Positions 32,517 through 42,454 of a stretch of 64,000 nucleotides of DNA are shown piece by piece (the stretch's first letter is position 1; each line of letters starts with the position of its first letter). Location: contig NZ_JAKIRP010000001.1 in the NCBI RefSeq assembly GCF_021646545.1, positions 1,116,001 through 1,180,000 on the forward strand, read 5' to 3'. Under the pieces are notes generated by a model. It did not search any database, was not told the origin of the DNA, and saw only the letters and a list, made by a program, of their open reading frames with translations. Position numbers and translations under genes: made by a program. Source of the stretch: Chitinophaga filiformis (GTDB taxonomy: Bacteria > Bacteroidota > Bacteroidia > Chitinophagales > Chitinophagaceae).

Positions 32517-34946
32517 TTAGAACTTGAAAGCGATACTTCCCGTAATGCTTCTTGTCTTCTGCGGATTCATTGTAGAATAACCGATCCAGTAATGCTTATC
32601 TGTCAGGTTATCTACTTTTGCACCGATACGGAATTTGTTAGTATCGTAAGAGATACTTGCATTCAGTACAGTGTATTCGGGCAGCGTGAAGATACCTAGG
32701 GATGCAGAGTTAACTACTTTGGTTTCGCTGGCATAATTACCGCCAAAGCCGAAGTTCAGACCCCGGGTAGCGCTGATAGGCAAGTGATAGCTCAACCATA
32801 GGTTTGCAAGAACCGGAGATCCGGCCGTAGTCGGACGACGGCCTTCCACGTCAGCAGATGACTTTTCGTATTTGGAATCATTATACGCGAAGCCGGCTAT
32901 GATGTTCAGGCCCTGGATCGGGTTAGCAATGATCTGTGCTTCAAATCCTTTACTGAGCTGTGTACCGTCCTGGATGTTGCGGAGCGGGCGTTCAGGATCT
33001 GTACGTACAATGTCTTTTACCTGGATGTCGTAGTAGCTGAAAGTACCGGTCAGTCTGCCATCGAAGAGGTCCATTTTCACCCCACCTTCAATCTGGTTAG
33101 CCTGTTCGGGTGTGAAAGCTTTTCCCTTGCTGGAATCATATCCTGCTACGTTTTTGAAACCATTCTGATAGTTACCAAATACGGACAGCTTGTCTTTAAT
33201 AATCTGGTAAACAACACCAAATTTCGGAGATAAAGCCGTCTGGGTGTAACCATCAGCTCCTGTTTTACCTGTAGTATTATCGTAAGTGCCCTTGCGATCG
33301 AAATAATCGATACGCAACGCTGCCTGTACGGCCAGTTTATCTGTGATGTTCAGTACATCAGATGCATAAGCACTGTAAGTGTAAGCTTTGTAGATGACAG
33401 GATATGTAAAGGAGTAACCGCCATTCTGATAGATCTTGTCCATGTTGGCGCGGTTAAAACCATTGTAATCTGTGATAGTACCATGAGACGGAACGATATC
33501 ATAAGTGCCGCCAGAGTAGTATTCATCTTCGTTCAGGAAAAAGAAGTCCAGACCACCTACAAAACGGTTTCTCATTTTACCGATCCTGAAGTCACCTATG
33601 AAGTTCTGTTGTATTTCAGTTATTCCTACTTTACTGTTATCGGTGAACTGGTCGTTACGTGAAATTGAATCGCCGGGCAGCAGGTAAAAATAAGGGCCAG
33701 CGCCATCAGAAAAACTGTTGGTATTGGTAAAGACTGTCTGTGATGTCCACTCGTCAGAGATCTTATAGTTCATGGTAGCAAAGAAGTTCATATTCCTTGA
33801 CTTCTGTGTAAGATCCTCATTGAAGAAAGAGCGTTTATAGTCGACATTCACCTTATCAGCGCTCTGGGCACTCAAGCTGGACATCTTCAGGCCCCATGGG
33901 AAGAAGAAGATGGCATTACCTGTTCCTTCTCCGCTATAGAACTCGGCATCGAACAGGAAGGAGAGTCTGTCATTTACTTTATATGAAACGCTTGGTGCAA
34001 AAGCAAAGTTTTTATTAAAACCATTGTCCTGCCAGCTGTTTTCGTAAGTATATGCGGTGTTGAGGCGCAGCGCTACTTTGCCGGTTGAGTCAAGGGGTGT
34101 GTTGATATCTGCCTGCAGACGATTGTAGGAAAAGCTACCGCCAGCGTAAGTGATCTCTCCACCAAAGTGATCATATGGTTTTTTAGTGACACGGTTGATC
34201 AGACCTCCATAAGAAGTGAGTGTACTACCGAAAAGTGTAGCAGACGGGCCTTTGATCACTTCAATCCTTTCCAGGTTGGCAGCATCGATCTTGGCAGCCA
34301 CATTACCTGCTACGCCATTGCGCAACTGGCTCTGTACGATAAAACCGCGGGAGCTGTAGTAAGAACCACCATCGCCGCTACGGTTGGTAGATTCCCATAG
34401 CCTGGCAATACCAGGAGCATTCCTCATTGCATCATCTACAGAGTATACCAGCTGATTCGCCATCAGGTCTTTGGTAATGGTTGTATATATCTGAGGGTTC
34501 TCTATATTGGCCAGGGGCAATTTGGATACATATTCGCTGCTGCGTTTCACCAGTTTATTCTGTGTACCGGTGATCACTACCTCGTTTAGTTCCTTACGCG
34601 AGATATCCAGCTGGAAGTCCAGGGTAACGGTCTGTCCTGAGGTGACAGTAACTTCTTTTATGATATTGGCGAAGCCAGGTTGTGATATAATGATCTGGTA
34701 ATTGCCTGCCGGAACACCACGGAAAGCGAAACTACCTGCACCGTCCGTAGTGGTAGCATGTGTAGTCCCCTGGAGGATCACAGGTACATCTGCAGCCGGT
34801 TTCCCATCTGAGGTCTTTACTTTCCCTTTTATGATACCGTTGTTGTCTTCATTAAAGGAAGCCGCATTGGCTGCGGTGAAGAGAGCGAGCAGAACGACAA
34901 AAAATAGTAAAGCTGCTCTCGTATAATGGCCCGTAAACTTCATCAT
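32517..34946 (-). CDS. TonB-dependent siderophore-type receptor
   Basis: This 809-residue outer-membrane receptor has a signal sequence (about 1-28) and a carboxypeptidase-regulatory-like domain (about 36-120; GKPAADVPVILQGTTHATTT). A plug with VDDAMRNAPGIARLWESTN and VIKGPSATLFGS comes next. The barrel ends in TRSITGSIAFKF, with the C-terminal Phe typical of outer-membrane barrels. The plug and barrel resemble ferric-siderophore receptors (TIGR01783-like). Start at one of two adjacent ATGs (34946 or 34943); ten more residues upstream are less signal-like. No sigma/anti-sigma pair is adjacent. Confidence 0.9.
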   Translation of the reverse strand: MMKFTGHYTRAALLFFVVLLALFTAANAASFNEDNNGIIKGKVKTSDGKPAADVPVILQGTTHATTTDGAGSFAFRGVPAGNYQIIISQPGFANIIKEVTVTSGQTVTLDFQLDISRKELNEVVITGTQNKLVKRSSEYVSKLPLANIENPQIYTTITKDLMANQLVYSVDDAMRNAPGIARLWESTNRSGDGGSYYSSRGFIVQSQLRNGVAGNVAAKIDAANLERIEVIKGPSATLFGSTLTSYGGLINRVTKKPYDHFGGEITYAGGSFSYNRLQADINTPLDSTGKVALRLNTAYTYENSWQDNGFNKNFAFAPSVSYKVNDRLSFLFDAEFYSGEGTGNAIFFFPWGLKMSSLSAQSADKVNVDYKRSFFNEDLTQKSRNMNFFATMNYKISDEWTSQTVFTNTNSFSDGAGPYFYLLPGDSISRNDQFTDNSKVGITEIQQNFIGDFRIGKMRNRFVGGLDFFFLNEDEYYSGGTYDIVPSHGTITDYNGFNRANMDKIYQNGGYSFTYPVIYKAYTYSAYASDVLNITDKLAVQAALRIDYFDRKGTYDNTTGKTGADGYTQTALSPKFGVVYQIIKDKLSVFGNYQNGFKNVAGYDSSKGKAFTPEQANQIEGGVKMDLFDGRLTGTFSYYDIQVKDIVRTDPERPLRNIQDGTQLSKGFEAQIIANPIQGLNIIAGFAYNDSKYEKSSADVEGRRPTTAGSPVLANLWLSYHLPISATRGLNFGFGGNYASETKVVNSASLGIFTLPEYTVLNASISYDTNKFRIGAKVDNLTDKHYWIGYSTMNPQKTRSITGSIAFKF

Positions 34947-35041
34947 AGTATTTGCGTAGTTGAAAATCAGGCGCAAATTTGACGTAGTCAGCTTTACTTA
35001 TCATATCGCATCGGGAAAAGTTTTTACTCAAAAGGGAAAAA

Positions 35042-36787
35042 TTACCTGTCGTTCCCCGCCTGCTCCTGCAGAAAATCTTTGATACCCAGTACGATCTTGT
35101 CTGCCAGTACCAGCCGGAAGTTCTCATCGAGTATCCGGATCTCATCTTCCGGATAACTGAGGAAAAGTGTTTCTATGAGGGCTGTGGGCATCTCTGTAGG
35201 CATATTCAGGATGAAGTTGAAATTGGCGTTGTTCTTAAAATCGGCCAGTCCCGTTTCAAGGAGCCGGTTGTGGATGTGCCGGTTCAGGGGTTCACAGAAG
35301 GGATATTTATAGTAATTGGCGGTGCCTTTTACGTCTACCGGATTCACAGATGAATTCATGTGAATGCTCAACAGGAGGTCGGGCGCCAGCTGGCGGTAGT
35401 TATACAGACGGGCCTGGTTATCCACAAATACGTCGCTCACCCTGGTTGTGATGACATGGGCGCCCTCTTTCTCCAGGGCCACCTTCACCAACATTGCCAT
35501 GTTCAGGGCCAGTTGCTTTTCGGCTACGCCCATAGCACCCGCGGTGCCGATATTCCCCCCTCCGTGACCAGCGTCTACTGCGATAGTCAGGTCTTTTAAC
35601 TGGAGACTGGCGGGCTGGTGTTTGATCCGGATGGTGAGCCGGTTGCTGTCTGTGTAAAATATCTTGTAACCCCAGGGTTGGTTATGTGCCAGTGAAACTG
35701 CTATGCGGAACACATCAGGACTTACCTGTTTCCAGTCTATCCGGCTGATCTCTCCGGTGCTTTGCGTCTCCGGCAGAAAACCGGGTTCTGACATCGCGCC
35801 GTGGATGTCTACGACCAGTTTACCGGGATTTACTTCCTGGGTGGAGAGGTAAGGTAGTTTGTCGGCCAGGCCGACAGAGATGTAGTCGAATTGTTTATCA
35901 CTCCATACCCGGGCCTCATTTACGATGCTCTGAGGAACGGGTTCTGTTACCGTCATGGTGTCCACCAGGCTTTCGGGTATATAAGCAAACTGATTGGCGC
36001 TGAGTTTTACCCGGAAGTGACTACCTTCTTTCCCGGTCACATGTAGCAGCACGTCTCCGTCGAGGTAGCCCATTTTCTCCGGGCCTAATCTGTCGCCTTC
36101 GGGAGAGATGGTCAGGTAGGTCTGATCATCGATAGTACGGGCTATTAGTTGCGTATTGCGTTGAAAAGTGTAACGGAATGAGCCGGGCAATACCGCTGTC
36201 TGCCCCTTATATTTCAGGTAAACATTGATCTTGCCATCCAGCATGGAATCGGCCTCCGTCAATACATAATACCCCTGGTAAAAGCCGGGTATACCACTTG
36301 TCTGAGCAGCAGGTAATTCCGGTACAGGCGTGCCATTGAACCAGCTGGCCTGTGCTCCGGGGTACCCCTTCATACGTACCCGTAAGGTATCGCCCGCAGA
36401 GAGAGTTGCATTGGTTTTAGGCGAGATATTCACATAGTCGATACGGAAAGAAGGCGTCACCCGCACTGGTGGCGGTGGATTGTAGTAAAAATGGTAAGTG
36501 CGTGATACAAATTTCCCGGAGCTGTCGGTAGCCGAAAGCACCATGGTCGTTTTCCCTGGTTTCAGATCACGCTTTAGTGCAAATACGCCATTGGGGTATA
36601 CATGAATGCTGTCATTGTTCAGCAATACCTTGCAGTTCTCGCAGGTACGGCCTGAGAAATATTGTCTGGCGCTGCTGGAATTGATCTCTGTCCTGAGTGG
36701 TTGTGCCATCTTCAGGAATGCTTGTGCATGCAGTTGTAGACCTGTATATGCTGTTTGTATCAGTAGTAATAGTGCGAATCTCCTCAT
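35042..36787 (-). CDS. N-acetylmuramoyl-L-alanine amidase with long N-terminal beta region
   Basis: This exported peptidoglycan hydrolase has 581 residues. A signal peptide (about 1-22) is followed by roughly 370 residues of strand-rich sequence with a possible AMIN-like segment (about 270-385). The Amidase_3 catalytic domain spans about 403-575: VDAGHGGGNIGT, MGVAEKQLALN, LLLSIHMNSS and ALIETLFLS carry the zinc-binding His/Glu/His set and the catalytic Glu. The large N-terminal part probably targets the enzyme in the periplasm. The start at 36787 gives a clean signal peptide. The siderophore-type receptor follows on the same strand. Confidence 0.9.
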   Translation of the reverse strand: MRRFALLLLIQTAYTGLQLHAQAFLKMAQPLRTEINSSSARQYFSGRTCENCKVLLNNDSIHVYPNGVFALKRDLKPGKTTMVLSATDSSGKFVSRTYHFYYNPPPPVRVTPSFRIDYVNISPKTNATLSAGDTLRVRMKGYPGAQASWFNGTPVPELPAAQTSGIPGFYQGYYVLTEADSMLDGKINVYLKYKGQTAVLPGSFRYTFQRNTQLIARTIDDQTYLTISPEGDRLGPEKMGYLDGDVLLHVTGKEGSHFRVKLSANQFAYIPESLVDTMTVTEPVPQSIVNEARVWSDKQFDYISVGLADKLPYLSTQEVNPGKLVVDIHGAMSEPGFLPETQSTGEISRIDWKQVSPDVFRIAVSLAHNQPWGYKIFYTDSNRLTIRIKHQPASLQLKDLTIAVDAGHGGGNIGTAGAMGVAEKQLALNMAMLVKVALEKEGAHVITTRVSDVFVDNQARLYNYRQLAPDLLLSIHMNSSVNPVDVKGTANYYKYPFCEPLNRHIHNRLLETGLADFKNNANFNFILNMPTEMPTALIETLFLSYPEDEIRILDENFRLVLADKIVLGIKDFLQEQAGNDR

Positions 36788-36871
36788 AGTCCCACGACAA
36801 AGTAATAAAAAAAATGCCACCCGCTCTTACGGATGGCACTCGAAAATATTGAAAAATTGCGATGGCGAAGC

Positions 36872-38665
36872 TTACCAGGCGTATTTATTTTCTGCGATCA
36901 GTTTATCAGCGATGCGTCTGCGTGCATCCCTGGTGTTAAACGGTGCGGTTTTGGTGAAACGTTTGATACCGAGTAGCATCATACGTTGTTCATCACCGCT
37001 GGCGAATGAATTGATGGCATCTTTTGCGTACTTGTTGATACGGTCAGCAGTATCGTTGATATAAGTACGAACGATATCCGCCTGAATGGCATTGGCGCTT
37101 TCACCTTCCAGCTCCACTCTTTTCAACAGACGCAGGAGCGCACTTTCTGCGGTGAACGTTTCGATGGCCATGTCAGCAATGTTCATCAGGATCTCCTGCT
37201 CATTCTGCAGGTCCTGCATGAGTTTCTGAACAGCGCCACCTGCTACGAGCAGAATAGCTTTCTTGAAATTAGCGACCGCTTTTTTCTCAGCGCTGAAAGG
37301 TGTTTCATCGTCATTGCCGAAATCAGGAATGCTCATCAGCTCTTTCATCACATTCATGGCAGGCGTCATGAGGTCCAGGCGGCCTTTCAGTGCACGTTTC
37401 AGTGTCATATCAAGGGCCAGCAGACGGTTGATCTCATTGGTGCCTTCGAATATGCGGTTGATGCGGCTGTCGCGGTAAGACTTGGAGATGACATATTCAT
37501 CACTGAAGCCGTTGCCGCCATGTATCTGCACGCCTTCATCCACGGAGAAGTCCAGCGCTTCGGAACCATTTACTTTCAGGATCGCGCATTCCACTGCATA
37601 TTCTTCTGCAGCACCCAGCAGGGCTTCTGCAAATGGTTTACCTGCTGCAACAAGTTCTTTTTCTTTCTCATCAATGAGTTGCGCGGTACGGTACAGGGCT
37701 GATTCACATACCCAGTTCCGGATCACCATTTCACCCAGTTTATGTTTGATAGCGCCGAAATTGGCGATAGGTTGTTTGAACTGTTCGCGTGTATTGGCGT
37801 ACTGCACGGTGATGGTGGTGACCTGCTTCGCTGCACCAATGGCAGCTGCACAGAGTTTCAGGCGGCCGATATTGAGGATGTTGAAGGCTATGAGGTGACC
37901 TTTACCGATCTCTCCCAGCACATTTTCCACGGGCACTTTAGCATCCTGGAAATAGATCTGCCTGGTAGAAGATCCTTTGATGCCCATTTTATGTTCTTCC
38001 GCTCCCAATGTGAACCCCGGAGTATCTTTGTCTACGATGAACGCCGTGAAATGTTCGCCGTCAATTTTGGCGAATACAGTAAACACATCTGCGAAACCGG
38101 AATTGGTGATCCAGCATTTCTGCCCGTTCAGCAGGTAGAATTTGCCGTCGTCCGACAGTTTTGCAGTGGTTTTGGCGCTCAGCGCATCTGAACCTGAGTT
38201 GGGCTCCGTCAGGGCATAGGCGCCTTTCATCGCTCCGCTGGCAAGGGAAGGAATGTATTTCTGTTTCTGCGCTTCTGTACCGAAGTACAGGATAGGTAAG
38301 GAACCGATACCGGTATGCGCGGCCATGGCAACAGAGAAAGAGTGGCCGGCGCCGAGCGCTTCGTTGATCAGTGTAGCGGTAACAAAATCTTTTCCGAGTC
38401 CGCCGTATTCTTCCGGAAAGGCAGCGCCCAGCAGGCCCAGTTCACCTGCCTTGTCCAGCAGGGAGGGCATCAGGCCTTCTTCCAGTTTGTCAATACGGTC
38501 AAGTACCGGGGTAACTTCTTTGGTTACAAACTGCTCCGCCATTTCTCTGATCATACGTTGCTCTTCGTTGAAATCTTCGGGTGTAAAGACTTCGTTGGCA
38601 GGGGTTTCTTTAACGAGGAATTCCACGCCTTTCAGTGCGTGTTTGTTATCAACTGTAGCGTCCAT
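36872..38665 (-). CDS. Acyl-CoA dehydrogenase
   Basis: This FAD enzyme introduces the alpha-beta double bond in acyl-CoA during beta-oxidation. The 597-residue protein has the N-terminal helical domain, the signature YALTEPNSGSDALS (about 151-164), NGQKCWITNSGFAD, and the C-terminal YRDSRINRIFEGTNEINR. At about 200 residues beyond the usual 380-400 it has a helical C-terminal extension, like very-long-chain and other large bacterial acyl-CoA dehydrogenases. The chain length preference is unknown. No thiolase or hydratase is adjacent. Confidence 0.92.
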   Translation of the reverse strand: MDATVDNKHALKGVEFLVKETPANEVFTPEDFNEEQRMIREMAEQFVTKEVTPVLDRIDKLEEGLMPSLLDKAGELGLLGAAFPEEYGGLGKDFVTATLINEALGAGHSFSVAMAAHTGIGSLPILYFGTEAQKQKYIPSLASGAMKGAYALTEPNSGSDALSAKTTAKLSDDGKFYLLNGQKCWITNSGFADVFTVFAKIDGEHFTAFIVDKDTPGFTLGAEEHKMGIKGSSTRQIYFQDAKVPVENVLGEIGKGHLIAFNILNIGRLKLCAAAIGAAKQVTTITVQYANTREQFKQPIANFGAIKHKLGEMVIRNWVCESALYRTAQLIDEKEKELVAAGKPFAEALLGAAEEYAVECAILKVNGSEALDFSVDEGVQIHGGNGFSDEYVISKSYRDSRINRIFEGTNEINRLLALDMTLKRALKGRLDLMTPAMNVMKELMSIPDFGNDDETPFSAEKKAVANFKKAILLVAGGAVQKLMQDLQNEQEILMNIADMAIETFTAESALLRLLKRVELEGESANAIQADIVRTYINDTADRINKYAKDAINSFASGDEQRMMLLGIKRFTKTAPFNTRDARRRIADKLIAENKYAW

Positions 38666-38724
38666 CCTGAATTTTTTTGGTCTTATTGTAATTTACTTAG
38701 TTTAGGCCAAACGGCAAAAGTTGA

Positions 38725-38732
38725 TACATTTG
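38725..38732 (+). promoter_or_regulatory. -7 promoter element immediately before an alpha/beta hydrolase gene
   Basis: TACATTTG ends only four bases before the ATG at 38737. If functional, the transcript would start at or next to the start codon, giving a leaderless mRNA. Confidence 0.35.
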
Positions 38733-38736
38733 TGCC

Positions 38737-39540
38737 ATGTCTTCCTTTTTTTTCCCATATCGGAAAAGCCATTTCCATACGATCAGCGATGGAACAGGGG
38801 AGGAATTGCTCATCTGCCTGCATGGTTTTGGTGAAAATGCCAGCAGCTTTAGCCGTCTGCATTACACACTGGGACAGCATTTTACTATTGTAGCGCTGGA
38901 TATGCCCCTGCACGGACTGACGGAGTGGAAGGAAGAACGGGCATTTGAACCGGAAGATCTGAAAGCAGTAATACTACTCATTCTGGAGCATTACGGTTTT
39001 TCCACTTTTTCTCTGATGGGGTATAGTATGGGTGGCCGCGTGTCTTTATGTATTGTGGAGCTGCTCGCGGAAAAGATAGATCGTTTATACCTGCTGGCGC
39101 CGGATGGGCTGAAAGATAATTCCTGGCACATGTTCGCCACCCGGACGCGTACCGGCAATAAACTGTTTAAATACTGTACCTATCATCCACAACTGTTCTT
39201 CGGATTACTGCATACCTGGCGGGGACTGCGTTTTATCAGCAAGGGACTGCATAAATTCACTTTCAACAGTATGAACAGTCTGGAAAAGCGGGAACGCGTG
39301 TATTTTGTGTGGACCTGCATGAGCAGGATGATGCCGGACAGAAAACGGTGCAAACAGCTGCTGAAGAAGCATAAGATACAGACACTTCTGATGTTCGGAA
39401 AATACGACCGGGTAATCCCTCCAGTGCTGGGTGTGCGCTTTATGGATGGTACTTTTCCCTGTGAAATGCTGGTAATGGAGAAGGGACATCACCTGATCGG
39501 TGAAGATGCAGCGGAAGCTATTAAAAACCATAGTTTTTAG
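38737..39540 (+). CDS. Alpha/beta-fold hydrolase
   Basis: This 267-residue serine hydrolase-fold protein has the oxyanion segment CLHGFGENASSF (about 28-39), the nucleophile elbow MGYSMGGRVS (Ser in GYSMGG), and the late Asp and His in GKYDRVIPP and EKGHHLIGED. The substrate is unknown. It is divergent from the acyl-CoA dehydrogenase gene and lies 57 bases upstream of a glycosyltransferase. Confidence 0.85.
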   Translation: MSSFFFPYRKSHFHTISDGTGEELLICLHGFGENASSFSRLHYTLGQHFTIVALDMPLHGLTEWKEERAFEPEDLKAVILLILEHYGFSTFSLMGYSMGGRVSLCIVELLAEKIDRLYLLAPDGLKDNSWHMFATRTRTGNKLFKYCTYHPQLFFGLLHTWRGLRFISKGLHKFTFNSMNSLEKRERVYFVWTCMSRMMPDRKRCKQLLKKHKIQTLLMFGKYDRVIPPVLGVRFMDGTFPCEMLVMEKGHHLIGEDAAEAIKNHSF

Positions 39541-39597
39541 AAATCAACAACATACAATCATCTGCAGATACATGATCTGCAGCCTATCGTCTCGGCT

Positions 39598-40740
39598 ATG
39601 TATATTATTCTATCGATCCTGTTCCTATTAGGTCTTGTTTACGGTTATTTAATGTTTCGTTATGGACAGGGATGGAAAGGTTTGCCAGCTTTCAAACCTG
39701 TGAAACCGGTAAGCGGTCAAACGAAGGTGACAGTGATCATTCCTGCCAGGGATGAGGAAGCGAATCTGCCTCCGCTCTTACGGGCATTAAAGGCACAGAC
39801 TTATCCTGTGCATTTGTTCGAGGTGATCGTGATCGATGATTTTTCTACGGATAGTACTGCAGATGTAGTAAGGAGCTTTCCTGCATCCAACGTGCAACTG
39901 TTACAGCTGAGCCAACATCTGAGCGCAGAACAGCGGCTGAACTCCTACAAAAAGAAAGCGATAGAAATGGCGGTGGAACGCGCTACCGGCGATATCATCA
40001 TGACCACTGACGCTGATTGCGTGATGGGCCCGGAATGGATCATGCGGATGGTACAGTTCTATGAAACCTATCAGCCGAAATTCATTGCCGCGCCGGTTAG
40101 TTTTTACCAGGAACATAACTTCTTCAAAGTATTGCAGTCGCTCGATTTTATGACAATGCAGGGAATTACGGGAGCGCTGGCTGCATTGAAGTCCGGCACT
40201 ATGTGTAATGGCGCCAACCTGGCGTATGAACGTAAGGTGTTTTATGAAGTAGGTGGTTTTAAAGGCATAGACAACATTGCCTCCGGTGACGATATGTTGC
40301 TGATGTTCAAGATCTACCGTGCTTATCCCACCGGTGTATTGTATATGAAAAGTGAAGAGGCGATAGTACGTACTTTGCCGGTAGATACGTTCAAGGCATT
40401 TATGCACCAGCGTATCCGCTGGTCATCGAAAGCAGATAAATACGATGATAAACGACTGACCTGGGTATTGGCGCTGGTATATTTCTGGAACGCAGGCATG
40501 CTGTTGGCAGGCGTAGCTGCGTTGTTCCTCCCGGTTTGGCGTATGTGGTTTGTCGGCTTACTGATCTATAAAATACTGGTGGAGTTTTATTTTATGGTGC
40601 CGGTAGCCCGTTTCTTTGATAAAACTGCTTTATTATCAAGGTTTATTCCCGGACAGTTCTTCCATATTCCTTACATTGTAGTGGCAGGTTGGTTAGGTAA
40701 GTTTGGCTCTTACCAGTGGAAAGGACGAAAAGTCAAATAA
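39598..40740 (+). CDS. Membrane glycosyltransferase family 2
   Basis: This 380-residue inverting glycosyltransferase has an N-terminal membrane segment (about 2-20). The GT-A domain starts at VTVIIPARDEEANLPPLLRA, with VIVIDDFSTDST (77-88) and the metal-binding TTDADC (136-141). A QRIRW processive-type motif is at about 274-278, and two or three C-terminal membrane helices follow. It resembles polysaccharide-synthesising GT2 enzymes; donor and product are unknown. Its stop lies two bases before the permease start. Confidence 0.87.
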   Translation: MYIILSILFLLGLVYGYLMFRYGQGWKGLPAFKPVKPVSGQTKVTVIIPARDEEANLPPLLRALKAQTYPVHLFEVIVIDDFSTDSTADVVRSFPASNVQLLQLSQHLSAEQRLNSYKKKAIEMAVERATGDIIMTTDADCVMGPEWIMRMVQFYETYQPKFIAAPVSFYQEHNFFKVLQSLDFMTMQGITGALAALKSGTMCNGANLAYERKVFYEVGGFKGIDNIASGDDMLLMFKIYRAYPTGVLYMKSEEAIVRTLPVDTFKAFMHQRIRWSSKADKYDDKRLTWVLALVYFWNAGMLLAGVAALFLPVWRMWFVGLLIYKILVEFYFMVPVARFFDKTALLSRFIPGQFFHIPYIVVAGWLGKFGSYQWKGRKVK

Positions 40741-40742
40741 GC

Positions 40743-41891
40743 ATGATGTCAGACAGTAATAGCAGGTCCTCATTTGGCAGTAATGCCTGGAGAAGGTTAC
40801 GACGCAATACAGGCGCTGTAGCAGGCATGCTGTTGATTGTTGTAGCGGTGATTGTTAGTATACTCGCCTATGTATTGGCGCCTGACGGTACGCCTTATGC
40901 CAACAGGATGATGCTGGAGACCGGCGGACAAAAGCCGGGATTCCGTATTCATGTCCTGGCTATGAAACAGGAGCGGCAGGTGCGCCGCACAGGATTTTTC
41001 TCCCATCTGCTAAAAGGACAACCGGATACGGTTACCTATATCCCTATCCGTAACTGGCGCTTTGCCGGTAACGATATTATTATAGCGAGATACCTGGATG
41101 AAGAAGAAACCGTAAGGGAGCGGTATAGTCTGAGTAAAGTGTTGTTTGCAGCAGAAATGGCTCCCGGCAACAGGTTAAAGCAATGGCAGCAGGAGATTAC
41201 CACTAACAGGATCAAAGAACGCACCTACTGGCTGGGAACGGATAAATTCGGAAGGGATATACTGAGTCGCCTGTTGGTCGGAACAAGAGTAAGCCTGAGT
41301 GTAGGTTGTATTGCGGTGATCATTTCACTGACTATTGGCATTCTTCTGGGTGCAGTAGCTGGTTATTTCCGCGGAGTGACAGACGATGTGGTGATGTGGT
41401 TGGTGAATGTGATCTGGTCTGTACCTACCTTATTGCTGGTTTTTGCTATTACGCTGGCCCTGGGTAAGGGGTTCTGGCAGGTATTCATTGCCGTGGGGCT
41501 GACGATGTGGGTGAATGTAGCAAGAATTATCCGCGGGCAGGTGCTGGCATTGCGGGAGTTGCCCTTTATAGAAGCTACCAGGGCGCTGGGTTTTGGTCAC
41601 ACACGGACGATAGTAAAGCATATACTGCCCAACATACTGGGGCCGGTGATGGTGGTAGCCGCCGGCAACTTTGCCACAGCCATAGTGGTGGAAGCTGGTC
41701 TCAGTTTCCTGGGAGTGGGCGTACAACCGCCACAGCCTTCCTGGGGCTTGATGATCAAGGAGAACTACAATTTCATCATTACCCACAATCCTATGTTAGC
41801 GTTAATTCCGGGTATAGCCATTATGGTGATGGTATTGGCCTTTAATCTGTTAGGGAACGGGCTGCGGGACGCCATGGATGTGCGACAGTAA
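40743..41891 (+). CDS. Orphan ABC transporter permease, DppC/OppC type
   Basis: This 382-residue inner-membrane protein has a membrane helix at about 21-43, an unusual soluble insertion (about 45-165), and then the binding-protein-dependent permease domain with about five helices. WLGTDKFGRDILSRLLVG and the ATPase-contact EAA loop EATRALGFGHTRTIVKHILP identify the peptide/nickel group. No partner permease, ATPase or binding protein is encoded nearby. The ATG at 40743 is preferred. It may be co-transcribed with the glycosyltransferase. Confidence 0.85.
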   Translation: MMSDSNSRSSFGSNAWRRLRRNTGAVAGMLLIVVAVIVSILAYVLAPDGTPYANRMMLETGGQKPGFRIHVLAMKQERQVRRTGFFSHLLKGQPDTVTYIPIRNWRFAGNDIIIARYLDEEETVRERYSLSKVLFAAEMAPGNRLKQWQQEITTNRIKERTYWLGTDKFGRDILSRLLVGTRVSLSVGCIAVIISLTIGILLGAVAGYFRGVTDDVVMWLVNVIWSVPTLLLVFAITLALGKGFWQVFIAVGLTMWVNVARIIRGQVLALRELPFIEATRALGFGHTRTIVKHILPNILGPVMVVAAGNFATAIVVEAGLSFLGVGVQPPQPSWGLMIKENYNFIITHNPMLALIPGIAIMVMVLAFNLLGNGLRDAMDVRQ

Positions 41892-41948
41892 ACACTTGGT
41901 TCGCATTAAAAAAACGACTAATTTTACGATTGTCTATAATTCTTTACT

Positions 41949-42371
41949 ATGCCTTTGAAATCATATCTTTTTACAGCCTTAGCCCTCTTCGCACTCATAT
42001 TTTCCGCCTGCAAAAAGAAAGGAGCCATTGAGCCTAAACCTGAAGAGGAAGGTCTGAAGGTAACATTAGAAAATGTAACCGAAGGACAATACACCGCCTC
42101 TCCCGGCAGCAGCTATACTTTCCAGGTGAAAATCAATTCTGTTATGCCTGCGGAAGGTGTAAACATAAAAGTAGACGCTATTACTGATCCGGGTGGTATT
42201 GTATTTCCTCAGAACCCGGTAGCGCCTTCTAAAGACAGTACCATCAACGTTACCCTGGTAGGGCTGGAACCAGTCCGCACGGTAAAGGTAACGATCACCA
42301 TTACTTCAGCTGGTAATGAGAATAACAAGATCACGAAGACTTTCTGGATCACCAATAAATCAGACGAATAA
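41949..42371 (+). CDS. Lipoprotein of unknown function
   Basis: This 140-residue exported protein has a lipoprotein signal ending in LIFSAC (Cys21), then a charged Lys-rich linker. A single beta-sandwich-like domain (about 35-135) is rich in Thr and Val. No family is recognised with confidence. It probably sits on the outer membrane. It is monocistronic with a terminator at 42419. Confidence 0.75.
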   Translation: MPLKSYLFTALALFALIFSACKKKGAIEPKPEEEGLKVTLENVTEGQYTASPGSSYTFQVKINSVMPAEGVNIKVDAITDPGGIVFPQNPVAPSKDSTINVTLVGLEPVRTVKVTITITSAGNENNKITKTFWITNKSDE

Positions 42372-42418
42372 AGGTAAAATAGTATCACTCTGTGATGCAG
42401 CCTTTAATAACATATTCG

Positions 42419-42454
42419 AGCCAGATCCTTTATGAGTAAGGGTCTGGCTCTTTT
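42419..42454 (+). terminator. Terminator after the lipoprotein gene
   Basis: AGCCAGATCC (42419-42428) pairs with GGGTCTGGCT (42440-42449) and is followed by CTTTT. Confidence 0.8.

Noticed and set aside
40797..41845. Other-frame ORFs within the permease gene (minus strand 40797-41006, 41036-41224, 41430-41786; plus strand 41507-41845)
   Set aside because: They lie inside a well-supported permease coding region in a different frame and show no motifs.
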